The notes beneath the pieces are model-generated. The model was not told the DNA's origin and did not search any database. It was given only the letters and a program-made list of their open reading frames with translations. This document shows, one piece after another, positions 8,083-14,778 of a stretch of 64,000 nt of DNA (positions are counted from its first letter, which is position 1; each line of letters begins with the position of its first letter). The position numbers and the translations under genes are program-made. Source of the stretch: Pseudomonas asturiensis. GTDB taxonomy: Bacteria > Pseudomonadota > Gammaproteobacteria > Pseudomonadales > Pseudomonadaceae. Where the stretch lies: contig NZ_FRDA01000005.1 of assembly GCF_900143095.1 (NCBI RefSeq), positions 310,001 to 374,000 on the forward strand, given 5' to 3'.

Positions 8083-9009
8083 ATGGCAGGTGTAATGGAT
8101 TCGGTAAACCAGCGAACTCAGCTGGTGGGTCAGAATCGCCTGGAGTTGCTCTTGTTCCGTCTCGACGGCAAGCAGCTCTACGGGATTAACGTGTTCAAGG
8201 TCAAAGAAGTACTGCAGTGCCCGAAACTTACCATCATGCCCAAGTCGAGCCCGATCGTGCGTGGTGTGGCGAACATTCGCGGCGGCACGATTCCGATCCT
8301 GGATCTGGCGATGGCGACTGGCGGCAAGGGCATGATTTCGCTGCCCAACTCCTTTGTGATCATCACTGAATACAACACCAAGGTTCAGGGTTTTCTGGTG
8401 CACTCGGTCGAGCGCATCGTCAACATGAACTGGGAAGAGATTCATCCACCACCCAAGGGCACCGGGCGCGACCATTATCTGACTGCGGTCACGCGGGTGG
8501 ATAATCAGTTGGTGGAAATCATCGACGTCGAGAAGATTCTCGCCGAGGTCGCACCCATTTCCGAAGAAGTGTCGGTGGGCGTCATTGATGAAGAGGTTCA
8601 TCACAAGGCTGTTTCGATGCGAGTGCTGACCGTCGACGATTCGTCGGTGGCGCGCAAGCAGGTCAGTCGCTGTCTTGAAACCGTCGGCGTGGAAGTGGTC
8701 GCGTTGAATGACGGTCGACAGGCACTGGATTACTTGCGCAAGATGGTCGAAGAGGGCAAAAAGCCTCACGAAGAATTTCTGATGATGATCTCCGACATTG
8801 AAATGCCGGAGATGGATGGCTATACCCTAACCGCTGCGATACGTAACGATCCGCGCATGCAGAAAATGCACATCACTCTGCACACCTCGCTTTCCGGTGT
8901 TTTCAACCAGGCGATGGTCAAGAAAGTCGGTGCTGACGATTTCCTCGCGAAATTCCGGCCTGATGATCTGGCAGCCAGGGTTGTGGCACGGATCAAGGCA
9001 GCAGAATAA
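8083..9009 (+). CDS. cheV: Chemotaxis coupling protein CheV
   Basis: 308 aa from ATG 8083, preceded by AAGGGGGG. The N-terminal CheW-like domain (about 15-165) has LLLFRLDGKQLYGINVFKVKEVL and VRGVANIRGGTIPILDLA. The C-terminal receiver domain (about 180-306) has VDDSSVARKQ, the phospho-acceptor ISDIEMPEMDG, and a conserved lysine near the end (FLAKFRPDDL). CheV couples receptors to CheA and can be phosphorylated. It is divergent from flgA and 52 bases before cheR. A weak FliA-like sequence lies at 8010-8036 (TATAAAAA, 11 bases, GCCGCTTA), but I would not rely on it. Confidence 0.95.
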   Translation: MAGVMDSVNQRTQLVGQNRLELLLFRLDGKQLYGINVFKVKEVLQCPKLTIMPKSSPIVRGVANIRGGTIPILDLAMATGGKGMISLPNSFVIITEYNTKVQGFLVHSVERIVNMNWEEIHPPPKGTGRDHYLTAVTRVDNQLVEIIDVEKILAEVAPISEEVSVGVIDEEVHHKAVSMRVLTVDDSSVARKQVSRCLETVGVEVVALNDGRQALDYLRKMVEEGKKPHEEFLMMISDIEMPEMDGYTLTAAIRNDPRMQKMHITLHTSLSGVFNQAMVKKVGADDFLAKFRPDDLAARVVARIKAAE

Positions 9010-9061
9010 TCAGCCGTGGGCGTCGCCCACGGTGATTCACCTGATTTTGAGAGGCGGCACC

Positions 9062-9889
9062 TTGTCTACGGGTAATTTGGATTTTGATCAGTTCCGGGTA
9101 TTTCTGGAAAAAGCCTGTGGCATTCTGCTTGGGGAGAACAAGCAGTACCTGGTGTCCAGCCGCCTCAACAAATTGATGGAGCAGCAAAGCATCAAGTCGC
9201 TTGGCGAGTTGGTTCAGCGCATCCAGACTCAGCCGCGCAGTGGTTTGCGTGAGCAAGTGGTCGATGCGATGACGACCAACGAAACCCTGTGGTTCCGCGA
9301 CACCTATCCCTTTGAAGTGCTGAAGAACAAGGTGTTGCCGGAGCAGATCAAGGCCAGCCCTGGTCAGCGCCTGCGCATCTGGTCCGCTGCCTGCTCGTCG
9401 GGTCAGGAACCGTACTCGCTGTCGATGTCCATTGATGAATTCGAGCGCGCCAACCCCGGCCAGCTCAAGTCCGGCGCACAGATCGTTGCCACCGACCTGT
9501 CGGGTGCAATGCTCAACAACTGCAAGACCGGTGAATACGACAGCCTGGCCATCGGCCGCGGTTTGTCGCCGGATCGTCTGCAGCGCTTCTTCGACGTCAA
9601 GAGCCCGGGTCGCTGGGTGGTCAAGGCGCCGATCAAGAGCCGCGTGGAGTTTCGTTCATTCAACCTGCTCGACAGCTACGCCGCACTGGGCAAGTTCGAC
9701 ATTGTGTTCTGCCGCAACGTGCTGATCTACTTCTCGGCCGAAGTGAAGAAAGACATCCTGCTGCGTATCCATGGCACGCTCAAGCCAGGCGGCTATCTGT
9801 TCCTCGGGGCCTCCGAAGCGCTCAATGGTTTGCCGGATCATTATCAGATGGTTCAGTGCAGTCCGGGGATCATCTACAAAGCCAAGTGA
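9062..9889 (+). CDS. cheR: Chemotaxis receptor methyltransferase CheR
   Basis: 275 aa from a TTG start at 9062, placed by the GAGAGG ribosome site 8 bases upstream. The N-terminal helical CheR domain is followed by the SAM-binding domain: MTTNETLWFRD near 77-87, RLRIWSAACSSGQEPYSLSM near 104-123, and FDIVFCRNVLIYF near 214-226. It methylates glutamates of chemoreceptors with SAM. It ends in a strong intrinsic terminator. Confidence 0.95.
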   Translation: MSTGNLDFDQFRVFLEKACGILLGENKQYLVSSRLNKLMEQQSIKSLGELVQRIQTQPRSGLREQVVDAMTTNETLWFRDTYPFEVLKNKVLPEQIKASPGQRLRIWSAACSSGQEPYSLSMSIDEFERANPGQLKSGAQIVATDLSGAMLNNCKTGEYDSLAIGRGLSPDRLQRFFDVKSPGRWVVKAPIKSRVEFRSFNLLDSYAALGKFDIVFCRNVLIYFSAEVKKDILLRIHGTLKPGGYLFLGASEALNGLPDHYQMVQCSPGIIYKAK

Positions 9890-9906
9890 TCACGGGCTGG
9901 ATATCA

Positions 9907-9939
9907 ACAAAAAAGAGACTTTCGAGTCTCTTTTTTTTT
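9907..9939 (+). terminator. Intrinsic terminator after cheR
   Basis: Stem AAAAGAGACT / AGTCTCTTTT with a TTCG tetraloop is followed by an uninterrupted T run. The A run before the stem means it could also work on the opposite strand for the converging gene at 9991. Confidence 0.92.
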
Positions 9940-9990
9940 GGGGCATGTTTTTTGTCGAAGTGACATGACCATCTGTTCAGTGGTCAGGCT

Positions 9991-11346
9991 TTATACGCCC
10001 GGTGCGCTCTGGTCGGCAAACAAAGTGCTCTCGGGGTCCAGAACCTTTTCCAGGAGGCTCTGAGTGCTGCCCGTGCCCTCGGCCGTGTGGGTCCAGTAAT
10101 TGAAGTCCTGATCAATCCAGTCCTGAAGCCTGGTTTCGTAACTATCAGGGTACTTGGACTGCTCAATGGCAGGCAGCCCCTTGTAGTGCTCAAGCACGGC
10201 GCTGTAGAAATCGGTCAGTTTGCCTGTCGCGCTGTATTCGGCGCTTCCTTGGGCCACAACGTGCTGGCGCCATACTCGTTCCTGGCGGTACGACTCCAGC
10301 CAGGCGGATTTTTTCTCGTTGACGGTAAAGTCTCCGCTTTCGTCATAGGCGATGACAGAAAGCTGTTCTCTTGACAGGCCTGCGAACGGGTTTTTTCCGC
10401 TGTCGTTGACAAACTGGGTGGCATTTTTTGCGCGTTCAAGGCGAACAGGGTCGACGCTGTCAGGGACTTCTGCATCGTGCCGGGTTTTGTTGTTGTCGTA
10501 GCTGCTGCCTGTCAATTGCTCTGTCAGTTGCCTGGCTTTCTCGCCCAGCGCTTTGCGACCAAGGGTCTGATCTCGGGTTTCGGCGCGGACGGCGCTTTCG
10601 TCGAGCGGCTCTTTATCCAGCTTCAGAAGCGTGTTGACCAGACGCTGAGCATCGCCTGTGCCTTCGGCAACATGAGTCCGGTAATTGAAATCCTGATTGA
10701 TCCAGTCCTGCAGTTTCGCTTCGTAATCCTGCGGGTACTGAGCCTGCTCGATGGCGGGGAGGCTCTTGAAATGCTGGAGTGATTCGGCGAATGCGTGAGT
10801 CAGCTTTCCGGTTGCGTTGTATTCGGCGATGGCCCTGGCTGCAAATTGTTGCCGCCACTGAGATTCCTGCTGAAAGTCCTCCATCCAGGCCGCTCTTCTC
10901 TCGTTCACCGTAAAGGTGCCGCTGTCGTCATAGGCGATCAGTGAGAGCTGACTGCGAGGCATTCCTGCGAACGGGTTGTCGCGACCGCCATTCACGAACT
11001 GCGTCGCTGTTTTGGCACGAGCCAGGCGGTCAGGGTCTTCAGTATCAACCGTCTCTGCATCGTAGCGGGCTTTGTTTGCGTTGTAGCCAGCGCCAGCGAT
11101 CTGGCTCAATTGCCGTTCAGCCGTTGCGTTCAGCTCTTTATAACTGGATGTCGAGTCTCTGGACGCTGCACGCGTAGCGATTTCGCTCAGTTGCAGTGAA
11201 AGTGAAGAAAACCCGTTGTTTGTCGGCGAGTCGCCCGTAGCAGGCAGATCTGTGTTGAGGCTTCTGATCGCGTTTGAGGGTGTTGCTTTCAAGGCACTGG
11301 AGGCTGTCGGGCTGTAGAGGCCGTTCGTGTTGACTGAATTGACCAA
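9991..11346 (-). CDS. Unrecognised protein with two tandem copies of one domain
   Basis: 451 aa from TTG 11346, chosen because AAAGGGAG lies 8 bases before it and the frame above has no ribosome site. Residues 1-70 are rich in Ser, Thr, Asn and Ala. Two copies of a ~165-residue unit follow, about 78-244 and 270-437, at a constant offset of 195 residues with no gap; over residues 111-230 and 306-425 I count 75 of 120 identical. Each copy has ATQFVN, NPFAG, QLS-IAYD-SG-FTVNE, YxATGKLT, LPAIEQ and LQDWI-QDFNY. The IAYD-SG-F-E segment resembles an EF-hand loop that lacks its first Asp. No signal peptide or membrane segment is visible. I do not recognise the family. It lies against the flagellar genes between cheR and flgB. 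Confidence 0.85.
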   Translation of the reverse strand: MVNSVNTNGLYSPTASSALKATPSNAIRSLNTDLPATGDSPTNNGFSSLSLQLSEIATRAASRDSTSSYKELNATAERQLSQIAGAGYNANKARYDAETVDTEDPDRLARAKTATQFVNGGRDNPFAGMPRSQLSLIAYDDSGTFTVNERRAAWMEDFQQESQWRQQFAARAIAEYNATGKLTHAFAESLQHFKSLPAIEQAQYPQDYEAKLQDWINQDFNYRTHVAEGTGDAQRLVNTLLKLDKEPLDESAVRAETRDQTLGRKALGEKARQLTEQLTGSSYDNNKTRHDAEVPDSVDPVRLERAKNATQFVNDSGKNPFAGLSREQLSVIAYDESGDFTVNEKKSAWLESYRQERVWRQHVVAQGSAEYSATGKLTDFYSAVLEHYKGLPAIEQSKYPDSYETRLQDWIDQDFNYWTHTAEGTGSTQSLLEKVLDPESTLFADQSAPGV

Positions 11347-11492
11347 GATTGAAGCTCCCTTTGTATGTTGCTCCTGTGAACACTCAAGTACATCGGCCAC
11401 GCGACCCCTATCTGGAGTACTCAGTGGCTGAATGGATAAGGCCCCGCAGCGTCGGGTTGCCACCCAATACTGGCAAAAAAACGGCACCTGCC

Positions 11493-11551
11493 TTGCCGCT
11501 TTACCTCGCCATAGCGGAAATGCCTTGCCGCTTTTCTGGCATTGCCGCTTT
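11493..11551 (+). repeat. Three direct repeats of TTGCCGCTTT upstream of the flgB promoter
   Basis: TTGCCGCTTT occurs at 11493-11502, 11525-11534 and 11542-11551, that is 42 to 100 bases before the -24 element of the flgB sigma-54 promoter. This is where an RpoN activator would bind. flgB is FleR-dependent in P. aeruginosa, so FleR is a candidate; this is inference. The rest of the 308-base gap (11347-11654) holds only the sigma-54 promoter and a weak FliA -10-like sequence. Confidence 0.6.
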
Positions 11552-11592
11552 GCCGGGGGCTGCGAGCCCCGTAATCATTGGCTTTTGAGAAG

Positions 11593-11608
11593 TGGCACGC
11601 CGATTGCT
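11593..11608 (+). promoter_or_regulatory. Sigma-54 promoter of flgBCDE
   Basis: TGGCAC-GCCGA-TTGCT is a full match to the RpoN consensus. The predicted start is about 11619, 36 bases before the flgB ATG. Confidence 0.92.
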
Positions 11609-11654
11609 TTGTCAGTGACAACAGAATCAGGTCAACCGGCAAAGGTTTCCCGAC

Positions 11655-12062
11655 ATGAGCATCAGCTTCGACAAAGCATTAGGCATCCACGAAAAGGCTC
11701 TGAACTTCCGGGCTCAGCGTGCAGAAGTGTTGGCCAACAACATTTCCAACGCCGACACCCCGAACTTCAAGGCCCGCGACCTGGACTTTTCCTCGGTGCT
11801 GGCTGCCGAGAATGACAAGGTTCAGAACGGCCGCGTCTCGCTGAGCATGACCAACAGCCGTCATATCGAAGCCGAGGGCATGAGCAATCAGGACGGTACG
11901 CTGATGTACCGCACGCCGTCGCAGCCGTCGCTGGACCAGAACACGGTTGATTCCCAGGTCGAGCAGGCCAGCTACACCGAGAACGCCATGGGCTTCCAGG
12001 CCAGCTTCACACTGCTCAACAGTAAGTTCAAAGGGCTGGTTGCAGCCCTTCGCGGAGAATAA
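11655..12062 (+). CDS. flgB: Flagellar basal-body rod protein FlgB
   Basis: 135 aa, the usual FlgB length. The N-terminal rod motif is ALNFRAQRAEVLANNISNADTP (ending near residue 36), followed by NFKARDLDFSSVL, and a C-terminal helix MGFQASFTLLNSKFKGL. FlgB is the proximal rod subunit, exported by the flagellar type III system. First gene of the sigma-54 operon; flgC starts three bases after its stop. Confidence 0.96.
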   Translation: MSISFDKALGIHEKALNFRAQRAEVLANNISNADTPNFKARDLDFSSVLAAENDKVQNGRVSLSMTNSRHIEAEGMSNQDGTLMYRTPSQPSLDQNTVDSQVEQASYTENAMGFQASFTLLNSKFKGLVAALRGE

Positions 12063-12065
12063 TTC

Positions 12066-12506
12066 ATGTCCCTAGCCAATGTGTTCAACATTGCCGGTAG
12101 CGCCATGAGTGCCCAGACCACACGTCTGAACACCACGGCCAGTAACATCGCCAACGCCGAGACCGTTTCCTCGAGCATGGACCAGACCTACCGGGCCCGT
12201 CACCCAGTGTTTGCCACGGTAATGCAGAACCAGCAATCCACGGGCGGCTCGCTGTTTCAGGATCAAGGCGAAGCCGGGCAGGGCGTTCAGGTCAACGGCA
12301 TCATCGAAGACAGTTCCAACCTTGAAGCGCGCTACGAGCCTAATCATCCTTCGGCTGACAAGAACGGGTATGTCTACTACCCCAACGTCAACGTTGTGGA
12401 AGAAATGGCCGACATGATTTCTGCGAGCCGTTCGTTCCAGACCAACGCCGAAATCATGAACACCGCAAAATCCATGATGCAGAAGGTTCTGACCCTCGGT
12501 CAGTGA
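12066..12506 (+). CDS. flgC: Flagellar basal-body rod protein FlgC
   Basis: 146 aa. The N-terminus has the rod signature MSAQTTRLNTTASNIANAET; the middle has GVQVNGI; and the C-terminal helix NPNVNVVEEMADMISASRSFQTN-type segment (PNVNVVEEMADMISASRSFQ) packs in the rod coiled coil. Proximal rod protein that works with FlgB and FlgF. Translational spacing to flgB is three bases. Confidence 0.96.
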   Translation: MSLANVFNIAGSAMSAQTTRLNTTASNIANAETVSSSMDQTYRARHPVFATVMQNQQSTGGSLFQDQGEAGQGVQVNGIIEDSSNLEARYEPNHPSADKNGYVYYPNVNVVEEMADMISASRSFQTNAEIMNTAKSMMQKVLTLGQ

Positions 12507-12521
12507 TAGAAGGCGAACGAC

Positions 12522-13199
12522 ATGGCCGTTGAAAACGATATCTCGACGAAGTTTCTGAATACGCTGCAAAACCCGACGCCGACGAAGACTGATTCGACCG
12601 GCACGCTGGGCAAAGATGCGTTTCTGCAACTGCTCGTCACGCAGATGAAGAACCAGAACCCGCTGGACCCGCAGGACAACACGCAGTTCGTGGCGCAGCT
12701 GGCTCAGTTCAGTAGCCTCGAAAGCATGCAGAACCTGACGTCGACGGTTGATTCCATCGCCACCAGCTACAAGTCCTCGCAGGCCCTGCAGGCTTCGTCG
12801 CTGGTGGGTCGCTCGGTGATCATCGATTCGGGCTCCACCACAGTGGACACCGCCAAGGGCATGACCGGCTCGATCGTGGTGCCGGGCGCCAGCTCGTTGA
12901 CATCGGTCAAGATCTACGACTCGCAGTCCAACCTGGTCGACACCGTCGATCTGGGTGCTCAGAAAGCCGGCACCGCCAGCTTTGCCTGGGACGGTATGGC
13001 CAGCGATGGAACCGTGGCACCGGCCGGCAATTATACCTTCAAGGCTGAAGGCTCGATTGACGGCAAGAACACCCAGTTGTCGACGTACCTGCCAGCGACG
13101 GTCAACAGCGTCACGCTGGGCGTCAACGGCGCAGAAACCATGCTCAACCTGGCCAGCGGCAGTGTTGCCCTGTCCAAAGTTCAAACGATCGGAATATAG
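12522..13199 (+). CDS. flgD: Hook capping/scaffold protein FlgD
   Basis: 225 aa. The N-terminal export and assembly region has LGKDAFLQLLVTQMKNQNPLDP near 28-49, followed by FVAQLAQFSSLESMQNL. The C-terminal half contains the FlgD Ig-like and Tudor-like domains (WDGMASDGTVAPAGNYTFKA). FlgD caps the growing hook and is needed for FlgE polymerisation. It lies 15 bases after flgC. Confidence 0.96.
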   Translation: MAVENDISTKFLNTLQNPTPTKTDSTGTLGKDAFLQLLVTQMKNQNPLDPQDNTQFVAQLAQFSSLESMQNLTSTVDSIATSYKSSQALQASSLVGRSVIIDSGSTTVDTAKGMTGSIVVPGASSLTSVKIYDSQSNLVDTVDLGAQKAGTASFAWDGMASDGTVAPAGNYTFKAEGSIDGKNTQLSTYLPATVNSVTLGVNGAETMLNLASGSVALSKVQTIGI

Positions 13200-13227
13200 A
13201 GCCGACCAGACGGCGCAGGAGTGAAAT

Positions 13228-14583
13228 ATGTCTTTCAATATCGGTCTTAGTGGGCTCTATGCTGCGAACAAGAGTCTTGATGTTACCGGCAACAACATTG
13301 CCAACGTAGCGACCACTGGCTTCAAGTCTTCCCGTGCGGAGTTCGCTGACCAGTACGCACAGTCGATTCGCGGTACTTCCGGCCAGACCAACGTGGGCAG
13401 TGGTGTGACCACCGCAGCGGTTTCCCAGCAGTTTTCCCAAGGCAACCTGACCACCGGCACCGCCAACAGCCTGGACCTTGCCATCAACGGCAACGGGTTC
13501 TTCCAGCTCAGCAACAACGGCGAGAAGCTGTATACCCGTGCCGGTGCATTTCACACCGACAAGGAAGGTTTCGTCGTCAACAGCGGCGGCATGAAACTGC
13601 AAGGCTACAACGTTGATGCCAATGGCAACGTCGTGACCGGTGCGTTGAGTGACCTGCGCGTGGACTCGTCGAACCTTGATCCTAAAGCCACCAGCGCGAT
13701 CACCAACGTCGCCAACCTGAACTCGACGACGGCGCTGCCGAGCCTCACGACGTTCGATGCGACCGACACCAAAACCTACAACATGAAGTACAGCACCCCG
13801 ACTTACGACTCTCAGGGCAATGCGCATACCCTGGATCAGTATTTCGTGAAGACCGGCACCAACTCCTGGTCCATGTACTCGCTGATGGACGGTCGCAGCA
13901 TTTCCGATCCGACGTCGACCGTGCCCGACAAGAACGACCTGAGCTTCGACTCCGGCGGCAAACTGGTGATCGCTACGCCTGGTACACCGTCGACGTCCAC
14001 GCCGCCTATCGATAAGCCAACCGATAGCGCCAACATCACGTTCAATACCGATGGTACGTTCACCGTTGCCAACTGGGTGCCGGGCGTACAGACCGGTTCG
14101 GGCACGACTGCGACCTGGGTGGCAAACGGTGCCACGGGTGCTGCTGATATCAAGCTCAACATGTCTGGCATCACCCAGACGGCTTCGGTATCCGGCCTGA
14201 TCACTCAGGACCAGGACGGTTACGCCACTGGCCAGCTCAGCGCAATGAGCGTGGACGCGACCGGTAACCTGTTCGCCACTTACACCAACGGCAAGTCGCA
14301 GGTGATCGGCCAGGTGTCGCTGACCAACTTCGCCAACGTTCAGGGTCTGGCACAGGCTGGCGGCACCAACTGGCGTGAAACCTTCGCGTCCGGCGTACCG
14401 GTCAGCGGCACGCCGGAGTCCGGTACGCTGGGCTACATCACCGGCCAGGCGCTGGAAGAGTCCAACGTTGACCTGACCATGGAGCTCGTGAACCTGATCA
14501 AGGCGCAGAGCAACTATCAGGCGAACGCGAAGACCATCTCGACGCAAAGCACTATCATGCAGACCACTATTCAGATGACGTGA
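13228..14583 (+). CDS. flgE: Flagellar hook protein FlgE
   Basis: 451 aa. It starts MSFNIGLSGLYAANKSLDVTGNNIANVATTGFKSSR-like (N-terminal D0 helix), continues through the FlgE D1/D2 region (LYTRAGAFHTDKEG, QYFVKTGTNSWSMYSLMDGR), and ends with the D0 C-terminal helix carrying NLIKAQSNYQANAKTIST. It forms the universal joint between rod and filament. It is the last standard gene of the flgB operon and is followed by a terminator at 14621. Confidence 0.96.
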   Translation: MSFNIGLSGLYAANKSLDVTGNNIANVATTGFKSSRAEFADQYAQSIRGTSGQTNVGSGVTTAAVSQQFSQGNLTTGTANSLDLAINGNGFFQLSNNGEKLYTRAGAFHTDKEGFVVNSGGMKLQGYNVDANGNVVTGALSDLRVDSSNLDPKATSAITNVANLNSTTALPSLTTFDATDTKTYNMKYSTPTYDSQGNAHTLDQYFVKTGTNSWSMYSLMDGRSISDPTSTVPDKNDLSFDSGGKLVIATPGTPSTSTPPIDKPTDSANITFNTDGTFTVANWVPGVQTGSGTTATWVANGATGAADIKLNMSGITQTASVSGLITQDQDGYATGQLSAMSVDATGNLFATYTNGKSQVIGQVSLTNFANVQGLAQAGGTNWRETFASGVPVSGTPESGTLGYITGQALEESNVDLTMELVNLIKAQSNYQANAKTISTQSTIMQTTIQMT

Positions 14584-14620
14584 TAGTGTCTGACTTGATA
14601 CGTCGATAGTGCAACTAATA

Positions 14621-14651
14621 AGAGGCCCCTTTAAATAGGGGCTTCTTGTTT
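14621..14651 (+). terminator. Intrinsic terminator after flgE
   Basis: Stem AGAGGCCCCT / AGGGGCTTCT (one G-U pair), loop TTAAAT, followed by TGTTTTT. It separates flgE from the second FlgE-like gene. Confidence 0.85.
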
Positions 14652-14778
14652 TTCGGGATAAATTATTAGTTGGGTAAGTTGCAGAGCAGTCCCGCAGCCT
14701 ACATAGAAACGTCCTACACCCAATGATGTGAGAATCAAAACTCCTATTTGAAGTGCCGTTTACGGCAAGGGAGTACTC

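Noticed and set aside
11385-11400. FliA -10-like GCCGATGT (minus strand) before the tandem-repeat gene
   Set aside because: The -10 matches 6 of 8, but at an 11-base spacer the -35 reads TCCAGATA, far from TAAA. It is suggestive of late flagellar control but not enough to call a promoter.
11347-11500. Possible HrpL (type III effector) box before the tandem-repeat gene
   Set aside because: I looked for GGAACC-N15/16-CCAC on the minus strand because of the effector-like N-terminus; the nearest GTGG and GGTT elements are 27 bases apart, so no hrp box is supported.
13144-14547. Long antisense open frame (467 codons) opposite flgE
   Set aside because: Its composition (many Val, Gly, Arg, His) is the mirror of GC-rich flgE codons and it has no ribosome site or recognisable domain. 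Similar long antisense frames opposite flgC/flgD (12072-13238) and fliG/fliH (44175-45938, 587 codons) are rejected for the same reason.
14733-14762. FliA-like promoter before the second FlgE-like gene (CAAAACTC, 11 bases, GCCGTTTA)
   Set aside because: The start site would fall on or after the ribosome-binding AAGGGAG, leaving no room to translate from ATG 14779; the -35 match is also weak. GCCGTTTACGGC is better seen as a small palindrome.
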